Part shown: in pieces, positions 1 through 6,724 of the stretch | Layout: the number at the start of each line of letters is the position of its first letter | Position numbering within the stretch: position 1 is the first letter of the stretch | From: Verrucomicrobiota bacterium | GTDB lineage: Bacteria > Verrucomicrobiota > Verrucomicrobiae > Limisphaerales > UBA11358 | Direction: 5' to 3' | Assembly (NCBI GenBank): GCA_014860005.1 | Contig: JACZKP010000156.1 | Span: 1-64,000, forward strand | Length of the DNA stretch: 64,000 bases | Notes under the pieces: model-generated | What the model saw: the letters and a program-made list of their open reading frames with translations, nothing else | Database searches by the model: none | What the model was told of the DNA's origin: nothing | Program-made: the position numbers and the translations under genes

Positions 1-426
1 CGAGTGTTTTCGGACATGGCTGGCGTGGTCCGAACCTTGGAGGCGGGTTTGCCCAGGCTGGCTTCAGATCGAGATCGCGTGCGGAGCATCTGCGCTTGGC
101 CTTGGATTGTTAGTCTCATCTTGAACGCGCACTAGAATTACAACGTGACGTTCATTTCTTGCGTCTCCTGTTGTTGGCCTTGAGCGGTTCACAACGGCGA
201 TTCTCAAACGACTCCCGGAGCAGTTGGACTCCGGAGGGTTCTCTTATGACTAAAATGCCGGACGACGTACCCTTGGACATATCGGCACGCCGGATGAGAA
301 GCTTAACTCGAAAATGAACCGTCCACCGTCTCCTCCGATAATCGGGCGGTATGCGGAATGACCTAACGGTAACAAATCCTTACGACGTGTGCCCGAACCG
401 TGCGGCGGTTGCCATCAACGGGCCAC
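1..426. other. Left-edge region, no recognised gene
   Basis: No gene can be supported here. The + strand frame starting at base 1 stays open to a stop at 133-135, so these bases could be the last 44 codons of a gene beginning outside the window, but the short peptide shows no motif I recognise. The rest, to the stop codon of the minus-strand gene at 427, has no long frame and no clear hairpin. Confidence 0.3.
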
Positions 427-852
427 TTAAACCGAGTACGCCAGCGGACTGGAGCGCACTTTGTCGCTCAACTCGGCGAATGGCACCTGTGCGTTGAGCC
501 AGCGCGGGTCTTTGGCGATGTCGTTCATGGTGCCAGTAGTGTTGTTGCAAATGAGGTACAGGCCCTCGCCCAGAACCATGAACGCCTCGAACCGCGTGCC
601 TGTGGCCTCGCGCGCGAATTCAAAATCTCCCACGCTGTATTTCGTGTCGAGCAGTTCCGCGCGAAGCGCGCCAAGGTCGCTGGCGAAGTTCTGAAGAAAC
701 GCATCGTTCCTTGGACCGAAATAGCTAAGGATTCTCGCCTGCTGGTGTGCCAGCGAAACAATGGCCCACTCGTCGAACACGCTGCGGCCATAACGGGCGT
801 TCATTTCAGTGGCACAGTTGCGAACCTGCCGGGTAGTTTCATCCAATGTCAT
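427..852 (-). CDS. Conserved-looking hypothetical protein, 141 aa
   Basis: I do not recognise this protein. The frame is open further upstream to 1014, but residues before the ATG at 852 read like non-coding sequence (Pro, Cys and Arg rich), whereas the part after it (MTLDETTRQVRNCATEMNAR) has an ordinary acidic, soluble composition. I therefore place the start at 852. There is no signal peptide or membrane segment. The mix of hydrophobic strands and helices (ARILSYFG, FEAFMVLGEGLYLICNN) suggests a small cytoplasmic alpha/beta fold. It faces the next gene divergently across about 210 bases, so the two are independently transcribed. No function is proposed. Confidence 0.6.
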   Translation of the reverse strand: MTLDETTRQVRNCATEMNARYGRSVFDEWAIVSLAHQQARILSYFGPRNDAFLQNFASDLGALRAELLDTKYSVGDFEFAREATGTRFEAFMVLGEGLYLICNNTTGTMNDIAKDPRWLNAQVPFAELSDKVRSSPLAYSV

Positions 853-1062
853 ATCTGTTTTCTTTTGCGGCTGGGAACAAACCAGTTTCGGTGCCAAGAG
901 ACAAGGGATTTTGTGACAAGGGATTTTGCGGCGGCCGAAGTTGGAAATCGAACCGCTTGGAATTGGCTCATCCCTTTCCTGTGCGCTGTTCCTGGTCATC
1001 GGCGGACTGTCCATTTTTCAACTGCGCGGTGCCGGTTTAGGCATTAGTCTGCGCTCGAGTTG

Positions 1063-1911
1063 ATGAACCGAGCCGCGCCATATAAGCAAACTTCGCCCGC
1101 CTCCGGATCGGTAGAAGTCTTGATCCGATCCAGTCGCTGGGTGGCTTGGGCGCTGGCAGTGGTTTGCGGGCTGTTGGTCGTGGGAACGCAACTGGCCCTC
1201 TGGAAACTCCCTGGCAAACCCGGCTGGCCGGAGGCCGTGCTCGTCCTGGCCGTCACCGCGGTAACCCTGCTGGCTCAGGCGCGCGACCTGCCAGGACAAA
1301 ATGTCCTCCTGGCGGCGGCCATCATCGGCCTTATCGGCGGCTTGATGCATGCCTTGGGCACAGTGACCGCTCTGCCATTCGGCCCGTTGGTTTATGCGGA
1401 CAACGCCGGGCCGAGGCTTTTCGGAGTGCTACCCTGGCCGATTCCCATGCTTTGGATCATTGCGATCTTAAGTTCACGCGGCGTCGCCCGGCTGATCCTG
1501 CGACCGTGGCGCAAACTGCGAAACTACGGTTTCTGGCTGATTGGCCTCACCGCCGGACTGACGGTTTGCTTCGACGCGGCGCTTGAACCATTCGCAACCC
1601 GGGCCGGCCATTATTGGCTGTGGTCGTCCACTCGCTTTCCGGTTTCGTGGCACGGCGCACCCTTGGTCAATTTCCTTGGCTGGCTGATGACTGCGCTGTT
1701 GATCCTTGCCTTCGTGACTCCGGCGCTGATCAACAAATCGCCGCGCACCCGGGCTTCACCGCCGGACTACCATCCGCTCGGCATCTGGCTCGGAGCGCTG
1801 GCGCTGTTTGCCGTCGGCACCGCGGCGCAAAGTTTGTGGTCGGCGACCGCCTTTTGCGTGGTGAGCGGGGTGGTGGTGGTTTGCTTTGCCATCCGCGGAG
1901 CACGTTGGTAA
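1063..1911 (+). CDS. Carotenoid biosynthesis membrane protein (CruF-like, DUF422)
   Basis: This is a 282-residue integral membrane protein with about seven hydrophobic segments. The middle region (GPLVYADNAGPRLFGVLPW followed by PIPMLWII) and the later stretch HYWLW, PVSWHGAPLVNFLGWL match the pattern I know from the Caroten_synth family, which includes CruF, a hydratase acting on the psi-end of acyclic carotenoids such as C50 bacterioruberin precursors. The start is the ATG at 1063; a TTG directly before it is less likely. It stands alone and converges on the CNNM-type gene at 1948. No other carotenoid gene (crtB, crtI) lies in the window, so the substrate is unknown. The family call is fairly sure; the reaction is inference. 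Confidence 0.75.
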   Translation: MNRAAPYKQTSPASGSVEVLIRSSRWVAWALAVVCGLLVVGTQLALWKLPGKPGWPEAVLVLAVTAVTLLAQARDLPGQNVLLAAAIIGLIGGLMHALGTVTALPFGPLVYADNAGPRLFGVLPWPIPMLWIIAILSSRGVARLILRPWRKLRNYGFWLIGLTAGLTVCFDAALEPFATRAGHYWLWSSTRFPVSWHGAPLVNFLGWLMTALLILAFVTPALINKSPRTRASPPDYHPLGIWLGALALFAVGTAAQSLWSATAFCVVSGVVVVCFAIRGARW

Positions 1912-1947
1912 CCGGAGCAGCGATGCGTTCAACTTGTTTTGATCAAG

Positions 1948-3279
1948 CTACTCGGCCGACGAGGGCCGCATCCTCGTCAGCCGCAATCGCCCTACGCGTG
2001 TGCCTTCCATTTCCTCGACGCGCAATTCAAAGCCGCCCACGGTAAGCTTGTCGCCGGGTTTGGGGAAACCACCCAGTCGCTGCGTCACCCAACCGCTGGT
2101 GGTTGTGATGCCTTCCTCACGCAGGGGTGCGCCAACCAACTCCTCCAGTTCATGCAATGGCAGCGCGCCGGCCACATCCCAAGCGGTCTCGCCGGCACGG
2201 ACCAACAACGGTTTTTCCTGGTCAAACTCGTCCTGAATCTGGCCGACCAATTCTTCCAGAATGTTTTCCAACGTCACCATGCCAGTCGTGCCGCCGTATT
2301 CATCCACGACCAGCGCAAGATGCAGTTTTCGTTCGAGAAACAGTTGGAGCAGTTTTTCGAGGCGCGCCGTCTCCGGCACGTAAATGAGCTTCCGCACCAC
2401 GGGCAGCAGGTCTGCGCCGTTCCGCGCCTTGAGCCGCATCGCGTAGAGGTCTTTGATGTGAACCACACCACGGGCGCGGTCCAGATCACCGTCTTCGCAC
2501 AACGGGAACCGCGAATAGCGCGTTTTCTCCGCCACTTCCAGACACTCGGCAATGCTGGCCTCCAGGCTGAACACCGTCAGTTCCTGCCGGGGCCGCATCA
2601 CCTCGCGCACGATGCGTTGACGCAGATCCAGCGCGTTGAGCACGAGATTGCGCGCCACCGGCGCGGAGGCGGTTTGCTTCTGCGCGGCGCCGAGGATCAG
2701 GCGCAGTTCCTCCTCGGAGTGTACGAGTTCCATTTCGTTCACTGGTTGGATGCCGAATTGCCGCAGCAACCAGTTCGCCGCGTGATTCAAGACCCAGATG
2801 GCAGGGAAGGAAATCCTGTAAAACCAGTCCAGCGGTATCGCCACCCACAATGACACGGGCAGTGGCTTGCGAATCGCCAGCGACTTGGGCGCGAGTTCGC
2901 CCACAACAATGTGCAGGAAAGTGATGACCGAGAACCCCACCGCGAAGGCGATGGAATGTCGCACCTGCGGCGACTCGATCTGCATCCAGCCCATCACCGG
3001 TTCGAGCAGGCTGGCGAACACCGGTTCGCCAATCCAGCCCAGCCCCAGGCTTGTGAGCGTGATCCCCAACTGCGTCGCGCTCAAGGCAGCGTCCAGGTTG
3101 CCGAGAATCTGCCGGGCCACCCGCGCGCGGCGATTGCCTTTGGCCGCCAACGTGACCAGTTGCGTGTCGCGGATCTTCACCAGTCCGAATTCCGCCGCGA
3201 CGAAGAATCCGTTCAGCAGCACCAGGACGAGCACCGCGAGGATTTTCAGTACGATCAAAGTGATGGCGTTCCAGTCCAT
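1948..3279 (-). CDS. CNNM/CorC-type membrane protein with CBS pair (third of three)
   Basis: This 443-residue protein belongs to the HlyC/CorC (CNNM, DUF21) family, usually linked to Mg2+ or Co2+ export and wrongly named hemolysins. An N-terminal DUF21 domain of three to four membrane helices occupies about residues 1-190 (LNGFFVAAEFGLVKIRDTQL near the start). A CBS-domain pair follows (REVMRPRQELTVF, then LVVDEYGGTTGMVTLENILE), then a CorC_HlyC domain at about 350-435. The ATG at 3279 was chosen because it begins the first membrane helix; the longer frame to 3345 runs into the upstream gene. It starts one base after the stop of the 3281-4270 gene, so the two are almost certainly co-transcribed. 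Confidence 0.9.
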   Translation of the reverse strand: MDWNAITLIVLKILAVLVLVLLNGFFVAAEFGLVKIRDTQLVTLAAKGNRRARVARQILGNLDAALSATQLGITLTSLGLGWIGEPVFASLLEPVMGWMQIESPQVRHSIAFAVGFSVITFLHIVVGELAPKSLAIRKPLPVSLWVAIPLDWFYRISFPAIWVLNHAANWLLRQFGIQPVNEMELVHSEEELRLILGAAQKQTASAPVARNLVLNALDLRQRIVREVMRPRQELTVFSLEASIAECLEVAEKTRYSRFPLCEDGDLDRARGVVHIKDLYAMRLKARNGADLLPVVRKLIYVPETARLEKLLQLFLERKLHLALVVDEYGGTTGMVTLENILEELVGQIQDEFDQEKPLLVRAGETAWDVAGALPLHELEELVGAPLREEGITTTSGWVTQRLGGFPKPGDKLTVGGFELRVEEMEGTRVGRLRLTRMRPSSAE

Positions 3280-3280
3280 G

Positions 3281-4270
3281 CTACAATTCCACCTCGCCGA
3301 AAATGACCTTGAGAATGTCTTCCAGACTAACGACGCCGACCTCACGGCCGTCGCGCCCCAACACGACTGCCAGTCGCTGGCCGCTGCGTTGCATCCGGCT
3401 CAAGGCCGCATCCAAACGCATGGCTTCGTCGAGAAAGACCGCCGGCTTGAGGTGTTCGCACACAAGTCGTGACGGGTCCAGTTCCGTCGCGAACAGGAGT
3501 CCATTCACGTTGACCATGCCAACAATGCGGCGCCGGCCATCCCCGATGGTCCACACCGGCAAGCGCGTTAGTCGCCGTTCCCGGCACAACGCCAGGACCT
3601 CCGCCACGGGTGTCTCCGAATTGACCGTCACCGTTTCCGCCAGGGTGCGGGTGATCTGGCGCACAGTTTGATTCTCCAGTTCCAGCACGCGATTGATCAG
3701 CGTGCGTTCCTCCGAACTGAGCACCTGGGCGGATTCCTTCATGGTGAACCGCAACTCTTCGCGGTTGCCAAAGAGATGGCCGCTGAAGACTTTGCCGCCA
3801 GTCCAACGCAACAAGGTACGCGAGACCCATTCCACCACGGCCACCACGGGACGCAAGGCGAGGTGAATCAGCCGAAATGGCCGGGCCAGACTCAGACACA
3901 GCCGATTGGGATAGGTGCGGAAGAGCATCTTCGGCAATAAATCGAAGAAGGTGTAAAACAAGAAAACCAGTGCCAGAAATGCCAATGCGAACCAGCCGCG
4001 CCGCAAGGCCGGTTGGGCATGCAGCACGGCAAACAGCCAGCCCACAATCGCGAAGTTCACCAGCGTATTGCCCACCACGATCGTCCAGAGAAAACTCTCG
4101 GGATTCTCCAGAAACGCGAGCAAGGCCCGGGCGGAGGGCCGTCCGGCGCGCGCCTGCTGGCGGATGCGCAACCGGCTGAGGGCAAACACCCCAGTCTCCA
4201 TGCCCGACAGCACGAAAGAGAGCGCCAAACACACCAGCAGCAGCAGGAAGAGCAAAGGATTGAATTCCAT
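3281..4270 (-). CDS. CNNM-type DUF21/CBS membrane protein lacking the CorC domain
   Basis: This 329-residue member of the same family has a DUF21 membrane domain at about 1-180 (LSFVLSGMETGVFALSRLRI, then FLWTIVVGNTLVNFAIVG) and a CBS pair ending in GVVSLEDILKVIFGEVEL. The protein stops right after the second CBS domain, so the C-terminal CorC_HlyC domain of its two neighbours is absent. The end looks natural, with no frameshift visible. It lies between two full-length paralogues on the same strand, 81 bases from the upstream one and one base from the downstream one. The three may form heteromeric transporters; that is inference. Confidence 0.88.
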   Translation of the reverse strand: MEFNPLLFLLLLVCLALSFVLSGMETGVFALSRLRIRQQARAGRPSARALLAFLENPESFLWTIVVGNTLVNFAIVGWLFAVLHAQPALRRGWFALAFLALVFLFYTFFDLLPKMLFRTYPNRLCLSLARPFRLIHLALRPVVAVVEWVSRTLLRWTGGKVFSGHLFGNREELRFTMKESAQVLSSEERTLINRVLELENQTVRQITRTLAETVTVNSETPVAEVLALCRERRLTRLPVWTIGDGRRRIVGMVNVNGLLFATELDPSRLVCEHLKPAVFLDEAMRLDAALSRMQRSGQRLAVVLGRDGREVGVVSLEDILKVIFGEVEL

Positions 4271-4351
4271 TTCAGGTCGTGAGTGGGGTTAAAGTATCCG
4301 TCCCTCCGCGACCGGAAACCGTTTGTCGCATCAGGACTTTGCTGAAAGATT

Positions 4352-5584
4352 TCATTTCACCTGCTCCACAATCATTTCACGCACCCGGCGTTCGTCCACC
4401 ACGTGCGCCGTCAGTTTCAAACCGCGAAAGGTGGCCGTGTCGCCCTGCGCGGGCACCACGTCCAACAAACTCATCAGCAGTCCACCCATGGTCTCCACCT
4501 CGGCCACCTCCCCCAGCACCGGATACTCACGCTGAAAATCGTCCAGCCGCATGATGCCGTTCACCCGCCAGCGGCCCGGTCCAAGTTTTTCCATGACGAA
4601 CCCGGCGGATTCCACCTCGCCGCGCAACGCGCCGACCATTTCCCCAAGGATGTCCTCCATCGTCACCAGACCGGCTACGCCACCAAACTCATCCAACACA
4701 ATTGCCATGCCGCGTTGCTGTCGCTGCAAGCTCCGCAGCAACTGCAGCAGGTTCATTGTCTCGGGCACAAACGAAGGAAACTCGATGGCATCCGCCAAAT
4801 CTCCCTCGGGATCGAGCAACAACCCGCGCGTGTTCAGAATGCCCACGATGGTATCGGGAGTTTCGTCGTAGATTGGTAATCGGCGATGCCGATACTTGCG
4901 GGCAGCGGCGATCATGTCCTCGACGGACAACTCATCAGAAATTGCCGCCATCTGCGGGCGAGGCTTCATCACTTCCTTCACCGTACGGTGATCGAGGCTG
5001 ATGATTTGCAGAATAATGTCCCGGGCCGAGGTGGCGAGCGTTCCCTGTTGCACCGCCAGTTCCACCAGTTCCTTGTACTCGGCATCCGTCAGGCCTTGTT
5101 GCGGTTGAACCGACTGCGGCACCACGGCGCGCAACAACCAGCGATTGAGCCGCTGCGCCACTTGATGAAAGGGCCGTGCCAGTCGGTGCAACAGCGCCAA
5201 TGGTCGTGCCACCCGCAAGGACCATTCATCCGCCCGCCGGACGGCAAGGGTTTTTGGGAGCACTTCGCCACCCAGCAACGCGAGCAGCAATAACGCCACC
5301 ACCGTTAGCGCGAGATACCAGCGCTCATTCAGCGCCATTCCCAGCCCCACGGCCAACATGGCCGCGCTGGCAAATGTGTTGCCCAGCACCATCGTCGCCA
5401 GCACATCTTGCGGCTCGGTCAGCAACCGCGTGATGATGCCGCCAAGCTGTGGGTTGCGCTCAGCCAACTGGCGTACCTGCCATTTGCTGAGGGAAAACAG
5501 CGCCGTCTCCGCCAGCGCGAAAAAGAAGCTCGCTCCGGCGGAAACCAGAATCACCACCAATGCCACCACCAACGCGGGTTCCAT
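4352..5584 (-). CDS. CNNM/CorC-type membrane protein with CBS pair (first of three)
   Basis: This 410-residue protein has the full architecture: DUF21 membrane domain at about 1-185 (ASFFFALAETALFSLSKWQV, then VLGNTFASAAMLAVGLGM and LGGEVLPKTLAVRRADEWSL), a CBS pair at about 200-315 (KEVMKPRPQMAAIS, IVLDEFGGVAGLVTMEDILG) and a CorC_HlyC domain to the end. It is the first gene of the three-gene minus-strand set. The start ATG at 5584 leads directly into the first hydrophobic helix. Known relatives are membrane proteins involved in divalent metal efflux or homeostasis; the actual ion cannot be read from the sequence. Confidence 0.9.
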   Translation of the reverse strand: MEPALVVALVVILVSAGASFFFALAETALFSLSKWQVRQLAERNPQLGGIITRLLTEPQDVLATMVLGNTFASAAMLAVGLGMALNERWYLALTVVALLLLALLGGEVLPKTLAVRRADEWSLRVARPLALLHRLARPFHQVAQRLNRWLLRAVVPQSVQPQQGLTDAEYKELVELAVQQGTLATSARDIILQIISLDHRTVKEVMKPRPQMAAISDELSVEDMIAAARKYRHRRLPIYDETPDTIVGILNTRGLLLDPEGDLADAIEFPSFVPETMNLLQLLRSLQRQQRGMAIVLDEFGGVAGLVTMEDILGEMVGALRGEVESAGFVMEKLGPGRWRVNGIMRLDDFQREYPVLGEVAEVETMGGLLMSLLDVVPAQGDTATFRGLKLTAHVVDERRVREMIVEQVK

Positions 5585-5647
5585 GCGGCGAGTATGCGGT
5601 GAAGGAAACCGCGGAAAAAGTACAAAGGCAATCCGCTCTTGGCCGAG

Positions 5648-6724
5648 TCACCGACGGTGCGGACGTTGGTGGTGAATCTTGTGGAATTCACCGCGCATCT
5701 CCGCGGGTGTGCCCACCACCACATACACGTCGTAATCGAAGACCAAACCGGGCGTCACGGCAAAGCGGATCAGCGGCGCGAAGTATGCACATGCACCTTG
5801 CGCGCTCCCGCCTTCACCAAAGCGATAACAGGTCAGATTGGTAGCGGCCGGGACGTAAACGCCCACGCCAAAATCATTCTTGTCCACGTAGGCTGCCCAT
5901 TGTTCGGCGAACTTGCGCGACTCGTTGGGCCAGCCGGGCCGCGAACGACTCACCGCGCCACCCGTCCAGGGCTTTTCACCGTCATACAACACCAGCGTAT
6001 CGAGATCGGGTTCGACGAAGACCGCCGGAATTTCGTGATCACGAATGGCGTGGGCCTTGTCGCCCGTGTACGTCATCCGGTAACGGATATGCGCCAGGCG
6101 ACCGGTCAGCGAAATCCACTGCTCGAACGCCACGTCCGGCAGATCCACGCAGCCCGACCAATGGCGTCCAGTGCTGCGGGCATACAGCGAATTTGTCTCG
6201 CTCTTGAACGAAAGCAGTTTTGCCGGATTACCCTTCCAGTCCCCGCCCTGCACGGGATTCCAGCGCCACGGCTGTTTATTCCAGAGCGTGCCGTCCGCAT
6301 CGCCGTAGAACGATTGTTGGATGAACCGTCCTTGATCGTGGTGATTGAGCAGGTTGCGATTTGAGCCAGTGAGCGAGAGATACCCGATGCACGCGCCGGA
6401 CGTCTTCTTGACGCCGATGTGAATGTGCCCGTTGTCCAGAAACGCCCAGTCGTTCGTGTTCAGCGCGGCAGCAACGACCTGTGCGGGTCTTATCGCAACC
6501 ACGCAACCGAACCAGAAGACCAGCACAACGATGTGCCGCGCAAGCAGAGGACGTTTCTTCGTTGGATTTCGCGACCTCAGAGCCTGTTTGAAAAAGGAGC
6601 GCGGCTGTGTCGAAGACCAGCCGCAGGGCGCCGCGATGGCTCCAATACGCCGCGAATTCGATGCCTGCTGCGGCTGGTCGAGGACGACACAGCCGCGGTC
6701 CAGAGTTTTCAAAAAAGCTCTCAT
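5648..6724 (-). CDS. Exported hypothetical protein next to alpha-L-rhamnosidase
   Basis: I do not recognise a named family. The 358-residue frame starts at an ATG that overlaps the TGA of the rhamnosidase gene (ATGA, 6721-6724). The first 50 or so residues are encoded by a palindromic repeat. Behind them comes a hydrophobic signal-like segment (HIVVLVFWFGCVVAI, about residues 64-78) and then a Trp- and Tyr-rich probably beta-sandwich body (NLLNHHDQGRFIQQSFYGD, WRWNPVQGGDW). I recall similar sequences as exported proteins of Planctomycetes and Verrucomicrobia in carbohydrate loci. No ATG, and only a GTG inside the signal segment, lies between the repeat and the signal, so the true start is uncertain. 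A role in rhamnoside handling is inferred only from context. Confidence 0.65.
   Translation of the reverse strand: MRAFLKTLDRGCVVLDQPQQASNSRRIGAIAAPCGWSSTQPRSFFKQALRSRNPTKKRPLLARHIVVLVFWFGCVVAIRPAQVVAAALNTNDWAFLDNGHIHIGVKKTSGACIGYLSLTGSNRNLLNHHDQGRFIQQSFYGDADGTLWNKQPWRWNPVQGGDWKGNPAKLLSFKSETNSLYARSTGRHWSGCVDLPDVAFEQWISLTGRLAHIRYRMTYTGDKAHAIRDHEIPAVFVEPDLDTLVLYDGEKPWTGGAVSRSRPGWPNESRKFAEQWAAYVDKNDFGVGVYVPAATNLTCYRFGEGGSAQGACAYFAPLIRFAVTPGLVFDYDVYVVVGTPAEMRGEFHKIHHQRPHRR
6580..6722. repeat. Imperfect palindromic repeat, about 140 bp
   Basis: The inner arms are at about 6600-6626 and 6668-6697; they read CGCGGCTGTGTCG and then GACCAGCCGCAG, with a three-base length difference in the middle. Weaker pairing continues outward through A/T-rich tracts (TTTGAAAAA on the left, TTTTCAAAAAA on the right). 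The element starts at the end of the rhamnosidase gene and supplies the first codons of the exported protein gene. It has no coding capacity of its own and looks like a MITE or REP-type unit. Confidence 0.8.

Noticed and set aside
400..1047. 215-codon plus-strand frame at the left edge
   Set aside because: It is antisense to the 427-852 gene and its peptide has no plausible fold or start.
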